64,000 bases of DNA from Acidiferrobacteraceae bacterium (GTDB lineage Bacteria; Pseudomonadota; Gammaproteobacteria; Arenicellales; UBA868), in NCBI GenBank assembly GCA_002724185.1, contig PBOB01000010.1, positions 158,123 through 222,122 on the forward strand. The letters run 5' to 3'. The position numbers were made by a program, and so were the translations under genes. Below the pieces are notes generated by a model that was given only the letters and a program-made list of their open reading frames with translations, searched no databases and was not told where the DNA came from. This document shows, in pieces, positions 51,718 to 62,034 of this stretch. Within the stretch, counting starts at the first letter, position 1. Each line of letters opens with the position of its first letter.

Positions 51718-52860
51718 ATGAATGCCGATACCTCCGATAGTAAAAAAAGGCTCTTCAGCGTCGTTTCTACTATTGCGCTAGTTTTTAGTATTTTTGCAAT
51801 CATAGCCGCAGGTTATAGTTTGTATTTAACCACTTCCCAGAATCAGACCGAAACCATTCTGACGGTTAGCCGTTTTGATGCCTTGGAGAATCAGTTTGAG
51901 GCACTTCGTTCTTCTCAGCTAGAGGCTGTAAATCTTGATAGTGAGACTCAGAGACAGCTATTAGAGCGACATAAGGGTTTGGAGGATCAATTTCAGGAGC
52001 TAAACAAGACATATACGTCTGATGTGCTTCGTCTCGAAAAGAAGCAAATTGATATAGAGGGCAGTCTAGGGAAGGAGTTGGAAGTTTTACTTGCATTAAT
52101 TGAATCGACTCGGAGATTAGTTGACCAAGATACCAAAGATTGGACAATGGAGGAGATTCTACAGATCCTTCGATTGGCTAATGAGCGTCTTATTTTGGTT
52201 GGTGATGTCGAGATTGCAGTTCAGGCTATGCGATTGGCGCAGAAACGGCTTGCCGAGCTAGCAGATCCTGCACTCCTTGTTGTTCGAAGGCAACTAGCTG
52301 AGGATATAGCTTCACTTAGTCAGATTGTTACGCCAGACATTGACAGTATCGTATTACAACTTACAGCTCTGATACATAAGGTTAAGGAATTACCACTTGC
52401 AACGGATGTCTCGTTCACGATAACTGATAATGCTAATAACGAATCATTAAATGCAACGACTAATAATTTTGACCAAGGCGAAAATTCAACGCTCCATGAT
52501 CTTGGAAGTAGCATTATTGCTGATTTATCGTCTTTGGTGCGTATAAGAGATATCACAGAAACCCAGTTGCCAAAGTTGACGGCTGATCAACGATTCTTAG
52601 TTTATGAAAGTTTGCGGGCGCCTCTAAATTCTGCACAATTTTCTTTAGTACGTGGACTATCTAAGAGTTATAAAGATAGTTTAAAGAGAGTTGAGTTAGC
52701 ACTTATTCAAAGTTTTGATCAGAGTGCTGCAGAAGTTAAAGCGTTCCGTACTAATATTAATAATTTGTCAACTATTGACCTGATTGATAGTTATCCCGAT
52801 GCATCTAAAGCGTTAGTTTTACTGCAGAACATTGTGAAACAACGGAGAAAGGTTGAATGA
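51718..52860 (+). CDS. hemX: HemX-family inner-membrane protein
   Basis: The 380-residue protein has one membrane segment (about residues 13-35) and a long, mostly helical periplasmic part with coiled-coil character at about 50-120. The conserved HemX patch ILQILRLANERLILVGDV starts near residue 146, with A-Q-K-R-L-A-E-L-A-D-P-A-L after it. The methyltransferase domain present in some HemX fusions is absent. HemX is usually encoded after hemC-hemD; here those genes are not upstream. It overlaps hemY by 4 bases. Confidence 0.88.
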   Translation: MNADTSDSKKRLFSVVSTIALVFSIFAIIAAGYSLYLTTSQNQTETILTVSRFDALENQFEALRSSQLEAVNLDSETQRQLLERHKGLEDQFQELNKTYTSDVLRLEKKQIDIEGSLGKELEVLLALIESTRRLVDQDTKDWTMEEILQILRLANERLILVGDVEIAVQAMRLAQKRLAELADPALLVVRRQLAEDIASLSQIVTPDIDSIVLQLTALIHKVKELPLATDVSFTITDNANNESLNATTNNFDQGENSTLHDLGSSIIADLSSLVRIRDITETQLPKLTADQRFLVYESLRAPLNSAQFSLVRGLSKSYKDSLKRVELALIQSFDQSAAEVKAFRTNINNLSTIDLIDSYPDASKALVLLQNIVKQRRKVE

Positions 52861-54137
52861 GCGGTGTATTAATCGCATTTACAGCCGTTATTTTAGTAGC
52901 TCTTTTTGCTCAAGTTTCGATAGAAGATCCTGGCTATGTTTTGATATCTCGAGTACCACATGAAATTGAAATATCACTTGCTCTATTTTTTCTTATCATC
53001 TTATTTCTATGTTTAATCGTATATTTTGTTGTAAGAATTATTGTTCGGGTCGTGCATGCTCCTAGAGATATAAAGCGCTGGCGTTGGAGGAAAAATTCTC
53101 ATTTAGCTCAACAGGCTACGATGGATGGATATGCTCATTTGATTCAGGGTAGCTGGAAGGATGCCGAAAGAACGTTGACTCGACGAATAAGCTATAGCAA
53201 TACACCATTGCTGGACTGCTTAGGTGCAGCGTATGCGGCGCAACAGCAGGGCAATACAGAGGCGAGAGATTATTATTTAGGTCATGCACATATCTTGGAT
53301 CCTAATCATGCAGAGGCAGTAGAATTAACGCGGGCTCGGCTGTTAGAGCAGTCCGGAAATAGAAGTGGTGCACGAGAGGTGCTTGAGCAATTGCAACAGC
53401 GCGGTAAGACTAGTGGGGCTGCTCAAGCGATGTTAATTAGTTTGCTTCGGCTCCAGCAAGACTGGAGGGTACTCGAAAAGATCTTACCACAATTAAAACG
53501 CAGTTCACTACTCCCGCCTAAAGAGCTTGAAGAGGCTTGGCATGACGTACAATGCCACAAGTTAAGCGAGGATATAGACAATGATGGCCGGCATGCTAAT
53601 TCTGTTTGGGCAAGCCTATCACGCAGAGATCGGAAAAAGATACCGGTCATTGTTGCATACTGTAATAGATTGATCACAACAGGAAATGACATTGATGCAG
53701 AGAGAATCCTACGCAAGAATATTTCTCATAGTTGGAATGATGAGTTGATTAGACTCTATGGATTAGTTAGAACTGACACTCCGGGTGAACAGATTAGCAT
53801 TGTCGAGGGGTGGACAAAAAATCGAGAAAATAACGCAACCTTGCTGACTTGTTTGGCGCGACTCTACTTATATGCAGGAAATCGAAATAAAGCGCGTTCA
53901 CTTCTAGTTGAGGCGGCTAGCCATGGTGGTGGTCGAGAAAGTTATATGGAGTTGGGATTGTTGCTCGAAGCAGCAGGCGAAGATGATAAGGCACTACAGT
54001 GTTATCGGCGTGGACTCCAAGCGCTTAAAGATCCAATAATATCCACGGAACATCTGTCAGGGGGATTGCTGCCTCTCGTTTCTGATCAATCTAGTTCTAA
54101 CTCAAGCATTCGTAGCCTTGATGACCAAACAGATTGA
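52857..54137 (+). CDS. hemY: HemY-family TPR membrane protein
   Basis: The 426-residue protein has two membrane segments near the N-terminus (about 3-20 and 40-62) and a row of TPR-like helical repeats beyond residue 90. Alanine-rich repeats occur near 115-150 and again at 330-390. The HemY_N pattern (P-G-Y-V-L-I followed by the second membrane segment) is visible. HemY is part of the heme operon in gammaproteobacteria, though its role is unclear. The overlap with hemX is ATGA. Confidence 0.88.
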   Translation: MSGVLIAFTAVILVALFAQVSIEDPGYVLISRVPHEIEISLALFFLIILFLCLIVYFVVRIIVRVVHAPRDIKRWRWRKNSHLAQQATMDGYAHLIQGSWKDAERTLTRRISYSNTPLLDCLGAAYAAQQQGNTEARDYYLGHAHILDPNHAEAVELTRARLLEQSGNRSGAREVLEQLQQRGKTSGAAQAMLISLLRLQQDWRVLEKILPQLKRSSLLPPKELEEAWHDVQCHKLSEDIDNDGRHANSVWASLSRRDRKKIPVIVAYCNRLITTGNDIDAERILRKNISHSWNDELIRLYGLVRTDTPGEQISIVEGWTKNRENNATLLTCLARLYLYAGNRNKARSLLVEAASHGGGRESYMELGLLLEAAGEDDKALQCYRRGLQALKDPIISTEHLSGGLLPLVSDQSSSNSSIRSLDDQTD

Positions 54138-54196
54138 TACCATTTATTTCATCGAATGTTCTTTGCTGATAAAAGTTACGATAGGCTGTAAATGAA

Positions 54197-55015
54197 ATGC
54201 CCGAACTGCCTGAGGTAGAAACAACAGCAAGAGGCATAATACCGGTAGTAAGGAATCAAATAGTGGAAGCTGTCACAATAAGACAGCATAGGCTTCGTTG
54301 GGATGTACCGAGCTCTCTTAAGAGTCTAATCCAAAATAGGCAAGTTTTTGAGGTGGCTCGTCGCGCAAAATATCTACTGCTAATTTTTGAGCATGGAGCG
54401 TTGTTGATCCATTTAGGAATGTCGGGTCGGTTGAAGATATTAGATTGTGGAGTAAAACCAGAACGGCATGATCATGTTGATTTGGTATTCAGCAGCGGTA
54501 AAATGCTGCGGTTTAATGACCCGCGCAGGTTCGGTAGCATACGGTGGCTGGATGGCAACCCACTTGATTCTGCGGAGTTATCTCATCTTGGGCCGGAACC
54601 TTTTGATGAAAAATTTACTGGAAAAATGTTATTCGAGGTCTCTCGGGGGCGCAGTATAACTATAAAGAGTTTTATAATGGACGGTCGTGTTGTAGCAGGC
54701 ATAGGGAACATCTATGCTAACGAAGCGTTATTTCGAAGTGGAATATTCCCCGGTCGCCAAGCCGGCCGTATTGCACTTAGAAGGTATCGCTTGCTTGTCC
54801 CTAACATACAAGCTGTCTTAACCGAAGCAATTGAGGCTGGAGGTACAACTTTGCGTGATTATATGGCAGCCACTGGGCAACCAGGGTATTTTGAGCAGTC
54901 ATTACAAGTCTATAATCGAGAAGGACAGTCTTGTATAAGGTGCGATGGGATTATTCGCAAGCAAATTATTAGTCAGAGAGCTACATATTATTGTGGCGAT
55001 TGCCAGCGTTACTAA
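54197..55015 (+). CDS. mutM: Formamidopyrimidine-DNA glycosylase
   Basis: Removes 8-oxoguanine and cuts the abasic site. The mature N-terminus is PELPEVE, with catalytic Pro after Met1 and Glu next to it. HLGMSGR near residue 72, the H2TH helix region around 150-190 with GIGNIYANEALF, and a C-terminal zinc finger C-x2-C...C-x2-C (C-I-R-C and C-G-D-C) complete the family set. At 272 residues it is full length. Confidence 0.97.
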   Translation: MPELPEVETTARGIIPVVRNQIVEAVTIRQHRLRWDVPSSLKSLIQNRQVFEVARRAKYLLLIFEHGALLIHLGMSGRLKILDCGVKPERHDHVDLVFSSGKMLRFNDPRRFGSIRWLDGNPLDSAELSHLGPEPFDEKFTGKMLFEVSRGRSITIKSFIMDGRVVAGIGNIYANEALFRSGIFPGRQAGRIALRRYRLLVPNIQAVLTEAIEAGGTTLRDYMAATGQPGYFEQSLQVYNREGQSCIRCDGIIRKQIISQRATYYCGDCQRY

Positions 55016-55037
55016 CTGAACTAAAAAAGAGAAAATT

Positions 55038-56303
55038 GTGAGTCCTATAGAAAATAAGGCCAAACGTCTCGATACTGATTTTGTGCGGAGCCAGTTCCCA
55101 GCATTTCAGGCCAATAAGAGTAAAGACTGGATTTTTTTTGAAAATGCAGGTGGCGCCTATGTACCTGTTACAGTTATTGAAAAACTAAATAGATTCTTTG
55201 TAGAGCATAAAATCCAACCGTATGGCGCTTCTGCGCTCTCTCGAAAAGCTGGTGCAGAAATGGATGAAGCTTATGTGGCGATGGGGGATTTGCTAAATGT
55301 TCATCCAGATGAAATTACTTTCGGTCCGTCGACTACACTCAATTTCTATGTTTTGGCACAAAGTCTAATAAATCAATTTAGCATCGGGGATGAAATCATA
55401 GTCACGAACCAAGATCACGAAGCAAATATTGGTGCCTGGCGGCGACTAACAGAATTTGGGGTCGTTATACGTGAATGGCAGATTGATAAAGAAAATGGAG
55501 AGCTGGATACGAAAGATTTAGAGAGACTTATTACTCCCAGAACGAAACTAATTTGTTGCACTCTTTGCTCAAACCTTGTTGGCACTCATAATGATATAAC
55601 TACCATTTCTGACATGGCAAAACAGGTCGGCGCACTGATAGTAGCCGACGGAGTTTCTTATGCGCCTCATATGGTTCCAGATCTTCAAAAACTAGGTGCC
55701 GATTTTTATGCATTTAGTACCTACAAAACATTTGGGACTCACCAGGGAATTATGTGGGGATCGAAGGCAGCATTAGAGATGACAAAAACGCAGAGTCATT
55801 ATTTTAATGATTCAGTGCCGCGTTATCGTTTGAATCCGACTGGACCACAGCATGCGGAAATTGCTGCTCTTTCAGGAGTAACAGAATATTTCGACTTGCT
55901 ATATTTCCATCATTTTGGCAGGGCTAGTAAATGCCAGACACTCAATGATCGTGCCAGGAAGGTATATCAGCTTATTGCTAAGCATGAGACTGTGCTTGCG
56001 AATAAACTGTTATCTTATCTAAGTGCTCGTCCAAATATACGTCTTTTAGGTCAGGATAGAGCTATGGTTGGTCAGCGCGCTTCAACAATCTCGTTTAGCA
56101 TTCCCGGCCTTGCATCATCGGATATCGAGAAATCTTTGGCTAACAAAAATATTGCTGCTGGAAGCGGCGATTTTTACGCAAGGCGCTGTTTGGAGGCAAT
56201 GGGTATTGATCCGAAAGATGGTGTTGTGCGCGTCAGTATGGTTCACTATAACACTGAGCAAGAGGTAGACTATTTAATAGATATGCTAGATGGGATTATA
56301 TAA
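55038..56303 (+). CDS. Class-V aminotransferase, cysteine-desulfurase-like (VC1184 subfamily)
   Basis: The 421-residue PLP protein has F-F-E-N-A-G-G near residue 33, N-Q-D-H-E-A-N near residue 124, VADGVSYAPH near residue 202 and the Schiff-base Lys230 in FSTYKTFGTHQG. It matches the 'cysteine desulfurase-like' VC1184 group, whose true substrate is not known; it has no clear desulfurase cysteine loop. The GTG start at 55038 is preceded by AAGAGA. It sits between mutM and the flavoprotein gene and may share metabolism with the latter. Confidence 0.82.
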   Translation: MSPIENKAKRLDTDFVRSQFPAFQANKSKDWIFFENAGGAYVPVTVIEKLNRFFVEHKIQPYGASALSRKAGAEMDEAYVAMGDLLNVHPDEITFGPSTTLNFYVLAQSLINQFSIGDEIIVTNQDHEANIGAWRRLTEFGVVIREWQIDKENGELDTKDLERLITPRTKLICCTLCSNLVGTHNDITTISDMAKQVGALIVADGVSYAPHMVPDLQKLGADFYAFSTYKTFGTHQGIMWGSKAALEMTKTQSHYFNDSVPRYRLNPTGPQHAEIAALSGVTEYFDLLYFHHFGRASKCQTLNDRARKVYQLIAKHETVLANKLLSYLSARPNIRLLGQDRAMVGQRASTISFSIPGLASSDIEKSLANKNIAAGSGDFYARRCLEAMGIDPKDGVVRVSMVHYNTEQEVDYLIDMLDGII

Positions 56304-56468
56304 GTCATTAAGAATTGTATAGCCCATAGCATCGGTAGACCGGCAAGGTAGCCACAATTAATTTAGAATCATAAAGCTACGCATCGGTCACAGAGTATCG
56401 TGGTTAAGTTATTCAGAGAGAAGATTAGGAGATTTTGTAGGTTCATTTTTGTTTTGTAGAGAGAGTTT

Positions 56469-58886
56469 ATGAAAAAGCACGCGAGAGTCGTAGTTATCGG
56501 TGGTGGGGCTTTAGGCACAGGACTGCTCTATTTTCTTACTAAGGAAGGTTGGACTGATGTTGTTTTGGTTGAGAAGGGAGAATTGACATCTGGCTCCACG
56601 TGGCACGCGGCGGGACTTGTGCCACACTTTATTAGTGGACTAAGTATGGCAAAAGTACACCATGTGGGCTCAGATCTATATAAAACACTAGAAGCCGAAA
56701 CAGGTCAGGCAACAGGATGGCATGGATGTGGATCCATTCGACTTGCTCTTACAGATAAAGAAGTTGATTGGTTTTATTATGTCAAAGGTATTTTGGATTA
56801 TCTCAATATAGAATCGTTTCTTATCAGTCCAACAGAAATAAACGAGATCCATCCATTATTAGTGACAAGTGATGTAAAGATGGGTTTTTACACCCCGACT
56901 GATGGCCACACTGATCCTGCTAGTAGCACAAATGCGATGGCTATTGGCGCCCGAATGAGCGGTGCTGAAATCTATCGCCATACTCGTGTCACTGACGTTC
57001 GTCTATTAGACAGTGGCGAATGGGAGGTCTTTACTGATAAAGGCTCAATTGTTTGTGAGCACGTAGTAAATGCTGCGGGGAGTTTTGCTAAGCAAGTTGG
57101 GGCTTGGGTTGGCCTCAATTTACCCATTGTAAACATGAAGCACCATTATCTTGTTACCGAAAACATTCCAGAGATCGGGGCGTTAGATGCAGAGTTGCCG
57201 GTAGTGAGAGACCCTCGCGCATCATGCTATTACCGGCAAGAGCAGCAAGGAATATTGATTGGGCCTTATGAGCAATATGGTGCGGAGCCCTGGGGGCTTG
57301 ATGGTGTTGATTGGGGATTCGATATGGAATTACTTAATCCAGAGCTTGATAGACTAGAAGCTAGTTTGGAATTAGCTGCTGAACGTATACCTTGTTGGCG
57401 GACTTCTGGAATAAAGCGTATTGTTCACGGTCCGATAACTCATACACCCGATGGTGGATTTCTACTTGGACCCGCCGGTGGGCTAAAGAATTACTGGCTA
57501 TGCTGCGGCGCTTCAATTGGTATCACGCAGGGGCCAGGCTGTGGAAAATATTTGGCTCAGTGGATGGTGCATGGCCAGACCGAGATAAATGTGAGAGATA
57601 TGGACCCACGTCGTTATGGAGCTTGGGCTTCTGGTGAATACGCAGTAGCGAAATCTGTTGATGAATATCAGCAGATGTATCAACCATATTTACCCGGAGA
57701 ATCCAGAGAAGCTGGGCGACCTATTCGTATTACTCCAAGCTACGCTTTACAAAAGAAACAAGGTGGCATTTTCGAGAATGTTTTTGGCTGGGAAAGAGCA
57801 ACGTGGTTCGCGCCTAATAATATACAAGAAAACTATGGATTTCGTAGAAGTAATTGTTTCGACTATGTTCGTGAAGAGTGTTGTGCGGTGCGTGAAAGAG
57901 TTGGTCTGATTGATCTTTCGAGTTTCTCGAAATTTGAAGTCGCTGGTCCCGATGCATATTCATTTCTAACAAGAATATGCACAAATAGTATTCCAACTAT
58001 TGATGGGAATATAGTTCTAACGGAGATGCTTACAGAGGATGGTGGTATTGAGAGCGAATCAACTGTGGTTAGATTAAGTTCAGATCGTTACTATATTTTA
58101 TCTGGAGCATCGGCAGAAATTCATGACTTTGATTGGATGCATGATCATATCTTGCACGAGGAAGTAATCGAAATATCTAAGCTAACTGAAGATATTGGAG
58201 TATTTCTTTTAACAGGACCAAATTCGCGTGATGTTCTTTCAGCCTTAACACAATCAGACCTAACCAATGAAGGTGGCTTTACTTGGATGACTAGCCGAGA
58301 TATTAAAGTCGCTAATGTGCCTGTTCGTGCTATGAGAATATCCTATGCTGGCGAGCTCGGTTGGGAACTGCACCATCCGATGAGTCAAATGCACGTTCTA
58401 TATAATGAGTTGATGAACGCTGGAGAGGCTTTTGATATGCGCTTGTTTGGGACTTATGCTCTTAATTCGTTGCGTATGGAAAAAGCCTACAAATCATGGG
58501 GCTCAGAATTGACTACTGAGATTTCTCTTGTAGAGGCCGACATGATGCGTTTTGCAAATCGAAAAGGAGGATACCTAGGATCAGAGGTAGTTCAGCGCAA
58601 GCGCGATGCTGGAGTTGACACCCACCTTGTTTATTGCGAAATCGGCGCTATAGATGCCGATGCAATAGGCAATGAGCCGGTTTATGCTAGTGATGATCTC
58701 GTAGGAATTACTACGAGTGGTGCTTTTGGACACTATGTCAACAAAAGCTTAGCTTTTGCTTATGTTGAAACGGGATATCATCAACCAGAAACGCGACTTG
58801 ACGTAGAAATTCTAGGGAAGCGATGTAAAGCGAAAGTTTTGTCGCAGCCTGCGTGGGATCCTGCGAATTCCCGTCTTCGGGGCTGA
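56469..58886 (+). CDS. Dimethylglycine/sarcosine dehydrogenase-like flavoprotein with GcvT domain
   Basis: The 805-residue protein joins an N-terminal FAD-dependent DAO domain (G-G-G-A-L-G at 11-16) to a linker domain and a C-terminal GcvT-type folate-binding domain (about 450-800). The T-W-H-A-A-G motif with His46 is the covalent FAD attachment site of dimethylglycine dehydrogenases. This architecture demethylates N-methyl amines and passes the one-carbon unit to tetrahydrofolate. Which methylamine is used is not visible. AGAGAGAG stands just before the ATG. Confidence 0.88.
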   Translation: MKKHARVVVIGGGALGTGLLYFLTKEGWTDVVLVEKGELTSGSTWHAAGLVPHFISGLSMAKVHHVGSDLYKTLEAETGQATGWHGCGSIRLALTDKEVDWFYYVKGILDYLNIESFLISPTEINEIHPLLVTSDVKMGFYTPTDGHTDPASSTNAMAIGARMSGAEIYRHTRVTDVRLLDSGEWEVFTDKGSIVCEHVVNAAGSFAKQVGAWVGLNLPIVNMKHHYLVTENIPEIGALDAELPVVRDPRASCYYRQEQQGILIGPYEQYGAEPWGLDGVDWGFDMELLNPELDRLEASLELAAERIPCWRTSGIKRIVHGPITHTPDGGFLLGPAGGLKNYWLCCGASIGITQGPGCGKYLAQWMVHGQTEINVRDMDPRRYGAWASGEYAVAKSVDEYQQMYQPYLPGESREAGRPIRITPSYALQKKQGGIFENVFGWERATWFAPNNIQENYGFRRSNCFDYVREECCAVRERVGLIDLSSFSKFEVAGPDAYSFLTRICTNSIPTIDGNIVLTEMLTEDGGIESESTVVRLSSDRYYILSGASAEIHDFDWMHDHILHEEVIEISKLTEDIGVFLLTGPNSRDVLSALTQSDLTNEGGFTWMTSRDIKVANVPVRAMRISYAGELGWELHHPMSQMHVLYNELMNAGEAFDMRLFGTYALNSLRMEKAYKSWGSELTTEISLVEADMMRFANRKGGYLGSEVVQRKRDAGVDTHLVYCEIGAIDADAIGNEPVYASDDLVGITTSGAFGHYVNKSLAFAYVETGYHQPETRLDVEILGKRCKAKVLSQPAWDPANSRLRG

Positions 58887-58926
58887 GATCGATAGAATGA
58901 CAGCCCTGAGAGATGACTTAGGCTAT

Positions 58927-60699
58927 TTATTCTTCCAGATCCGAACTCCATCCAGATGTATTTACAGCTTCAATTAAATCGGACTGAGATACAATACCAA
59001 CGAGTCTACTATTATGTTCAACGACGAGTCGGCGAACATTGTGGTGACGTAGTGATTCAGCAATCATTTGTAGTGGAGTGTCGGGTGCTATTACATATAG
59101 CTTGCGATTAGCAATTTCTCCGACAGTTACATCTTCTATAGATCTGTTAGGGCCTAAAACTTTAGTCACAATATCCCTCTGGGTCATTATACCCCAGTCG
59201 GTATCGCTATCTGGTTCAACCATCATTGAACGCATTTCGCTGCTGCGCATTTCATTCATTGCTTCTGAGACTTTAGCGCTAGACGATATACTTTTTATGG
59301 GAGACATAATGCTAGCTGCGGTTAAAGGTTGATGTCCCGCCTCCTTCATTGTAGTTTTGTGGCCAATGACTTGTTCATTATTTCTTGCTGTCCGCTCACT
59401 ATCGACAGCCTTTTTTCGCCCCTTTTCATAACGCTCAAGATCTTTTGCATAACCCGTTATTTTGGCGATTATTGAGTCAGCAAATACGCTTGTCGAAACA
59501 ACATGTGAGTCATTCATTAGGCGAGCGAAGTCATAAGTTACGAATTTTTCTTGAATAACTCTTGGGTATGCAGCATTGATTAGATCAGCAGCTTCATCCC
59601 AACCCATGTATTCAAGCATCATTACACCAGAAAAGATCAGAGAAGATGGATTTACTTTATCTTGGTTAGCATACTTTGGCGCTGTACCATGCGTAGCTTC
59701 AAATACGGCGATGTGATCCGCAATGTTTGCCCCCGGCGCTATTCCCATGCCACCCACCTCTGCAGCAGCAGCATCTGACAAGTAGTCCCCATTAAGGTTC
59801 ATGGTGGCGATAACATCGAATTCTGAAGGGCGGAGTTGCAACAGTTGAAATATTATGTCAGCAATACGATCCTTAATAACGATCTTACCTGCTGGGACTT
59901 TTCCATCGTAGAGTGTGTAAAGCTCTTCCTCAGTTATGGTTGTCTCTCCGAATTCTTCCTTTGCCAGTTCATACCCCCAATTACGAAATGCCCCTTCAGT
60001 GAATTTCATAATATTGCCTTTGTGAACCAGAGTGACGCTTTTTCTTCCATTATCAATTGCGTATTCGATGGCCTTTCGTATTAAGCGTTTTGAACCATAG
60101 GGACTGATTGGTTTTATGCCTAATCCCGCATCTTCGAAAAACTCCACACCCATTGTTTCTCTTAGAAACGTTGCCAATAGCAAATTGTCCCTTGTGCCGC
60201 TTTGGTACTCTATTCCAGCGTATACATCTTCTGTGTTCTCTCGAAAAATCACAACATCTACATGTTCAGGATTGCGCAGTGGAGACGGGACGCCTTGGTA
60301 GTATCGGATAGGCCTGACACAAGCATAAAGATCTAGTGCCTGACGCAAAGCGACATTTAGTGAACGAAATCCGCCTCCTACGGGTGTCGTTAATGGGCCT
60401 TTAATAGCAACTAGTAGGTCTTGGATTGCGTTAAGAGTTTCTTCTGGAAAGAAATCGCCATCATAGAGTTGGCCTGCTTTCTCTCCAAGGTAAAGCTCGC
60501 ACCAATGGATTTTCTTCTTGCCGTTATAAGCTTTTTCTACTGCCGCATCTAGAACTCGGAGCATTGCGCGAGATATATCCGACCCAATACCGTCACCCTC
60601 AATAAATCCAAGGATAGGTTGATCGGGCACTAGTAACTTGCCATTTTGGATTGAGAGTCTATTACCGTTTTCTGGCAATTGGATATGTTTGTAATTCAT
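58927..60699 (-). CDS. icd: NADP-isocitrate dehydrogenase fused to a tandem CBS domain
   Basis: Residues 1 to about 425 are a typical E. coli-like Icd: IEGDGIGSD near residue 33, [20 protein letters not shown] with Ser113 (the AceK phosphosite in E. coli), [25 protein letters not shown] and [14 protein letters not shown]. After a charged linker (about 425-460) come two CBS motifs, about 461-515 and 525-580, ending ...[17 protein letters not shown] pairs bind adenine nucleotides, so I infer allosteric control of the TCA step by energy charge. The normal length is about 416; there is no stop or frameshift at the junction. It is in the conserved mnmA/icd/clpS neighbourhood. Confidence 0.94.
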   Translation of the reverse strand: MNYKHIQLPENGNRLSIQNGKLLVPDQPILGFIEGDGIGSDISRAMLRVLDAAVEKAYNGKKKIHWCELYLGEKAGQLYDGDFFPEETLNAIQDLLVAIKGPLTTPVGGGFRSLNVALRQALDLYACVRPIRYYQGVPSPLRNPEHVDVVIFRENTEDVYAGIEYQSGTRDNLLLATFLRETMGVEFFEDAGLGIKPISPYGSKRLIRKAIEYAIDNGRKSVTLVHKGNIMKFTEGAFRNWGYELAKEEFGETTITEEELYTLYDGKVPAGKIVIKDRIADIIFQLLQLRPSEFDVIATMNLNGDYLSDAAAAEVGGMGIAPGANIADHIAVFEATHGTAPKYANQDKVNPSSLIFSGVMMLEYMGWDEAADLINAAYPRVIQEKFVTYDFARLMNDSHVVSTSVFADSIIAKITGYAKDLERYEKGRKKAVDSERTARNNEQVIGHKTTMKEAGHQPLTAASIMSPIKSISSSAKVSEAMNEMRSSEMRSMMVEPDSDTDWGIMTQRDIVTKVLGPNRSIEDVTVGEIANRKLYVIAPDTPLQMIAESLRHHNVRRLVVEHNSRLVGIVSQSDLIEAVNTSGWSSDLEE

Positions 60700-60905
60700 T
60701 TTAATTTTGTCCGATTAGTGCTATTTTACAAGTTTTACCGCCGATTTTATGTGTGATAAATCTGCATTTTAACATCTGGACGTAGTGATTTCGTGGAACC
60801 GATGTATTTATCTGGCTAGGTATTTGTTGTTACAGTGAGGAGTTTACAGGATGAATCTAAATACAGCGGTGGTTTAATATTGGGTCAGTCAGTATCTGCG
60901 TTTCC

Positions 60906-61985
60906 TTAACCTGAATAGTCTATTGTAGCGCCTCCCAATACAACTTCGTTATCATAGAATACTACCGATTGCCCTGGTGTAATTGCCCGTTGTTCGTTAT
61001 CAAAATGTACGTGAATAGATTCTGGACCAGCAAAATATAGCTCGCAAGTCTGGCTGACTTGTTGATAGCGGATTTTGGCGGTACATCGAAACGGAGATTG
61101 TTTCGGTCTAGTGCCTGCAATCCAGTATGGTTTAGATGCACGCAAAGTCTTATTCATTAAATTTGGGTCATTATGTCCCTGAACAACTATTAAGATATTA
61201 TTCAAAATATCTTTACTTGCAACGTACCATGCATCGCCTGGCCCTCCAATGTTAAGACCATGACGTTGCCCTCGAGTGTAGTACCATAGGCCATCATGTT
61301 TTCCAATACAGTCGCCATCGACTGTTCTGATCTCACCAGGATTTGATGGCAAGTAGCGTGCAAGGAAATCTTTAAAGCGACGTTCGCCAATAAAGCAAAT
61401 ACCGGTACTATCCTTGCGATCGCTGTTGGAGAGTCCTAGTGTAGTCGCATGGGCACGGACTTGATCCTTCGTTAAATCTCCCAGCGGAAACAATGTTTGT
61501 GCAAGCGCCGACTGCCGTACTTGATAAAGAAAGTACGACTGATCCTTATTGGAATCCTTGCCAGTTAGCAATTGCATCTCGGAGTTTTTTTTTCGCGTTC
61601 TAGCATAGTGCCCAGTCGCAATAAAATTCGCGCCAAGTTTTACGGAGAACTCAAGAAATTCTCTAAATTTTATTTCTCGATTGCAGATAACATCGGGATT
61701 TGGAGTTCGCCCCATTTTGTATTCATTCAGAAATATCTCGAATACCCGCTCCCAATATTCATGAGAAAAATTGACTGTCCTTAAAGGAACTGCAATCTCT
61801 TGACAGACTCTAGATGCCATGTCGAGGTCTTCCGCAGCGCTGCAATAAATCTCATTGTCATCTTCATCCCAGTTTTTCATGAATAGACCAACTACTTCAA
61901 ATCCTTGCTCTTTCAAGAGGGCAGCCGCGATTGATGAATCAACGCCTCCGGAGATACCGACAACCACACGTTTTCCCTCGCGCAT
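60906..61985 (-). CDS. mnmA: tRNA-specific 2-thiouridylase MnmA
   Basis: Thiolates U34 of Lys, Glu and Gln tRNAs. The PP-loop ISGGVDSS is at residues 11-18. LFMKNWDEDD follows, and the two catalytic cysteines are in NPDVICNREIKF and TGICFIGER. I chose the ATG at 61985, which puts the PP-loop in its usual place and yields 359 residues. The frame stays open to 62195, and an ATG at 62048 inside the upstream gene is an alternative; neither has a clear Shine-Dalgarno. It follows the exported protein gene closely. Confidence 0.95.
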   Translation of the reverse strand: MREGKRVVVGISGGVDSSIAAALLKEQGFEVVGLFMKNWDEDDNEIYCSAAEDLDMASRVCQEIAVPLRTVNFSHEYWERVFEIFLNEYKMGRTPNPDVICNREIKFREFLEFSVKLGANFIATGHYARTRKKNSEMQLLTGKDSNKDQSYFLYQVRQSALAQTLFPLGDLTKDQVRAHATTLGLSNSDRKDSTGICFIGERRFKDFLARYLPSNPGEIRTVDGDCIGKHDGLWYYTRGQRHGLNIGGPGDAWYVASKDILNNILIVVQGHNDPNLMNKTLRASKPYWIAGTRPKQSPFRCTAKIRYQQVSQTCELYFAGPESIHVHFDNEQRAITPGQSVVFYDNEVVLGGATIDYSG

Positions 61986-62034
61986 GTTCAAAATAAGATG
62001 TTCACCTTCGTTGTTATCTTTGTATATTTGCTCT

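Noticed and set aside
60851-60877. Eight-codon frame with a good AGGAG upstream, in the icd-mnmA gap
   Set aside because: Too short to judge, no relation to a leader-peptide attenuator, and flanking genes are on the other strand.
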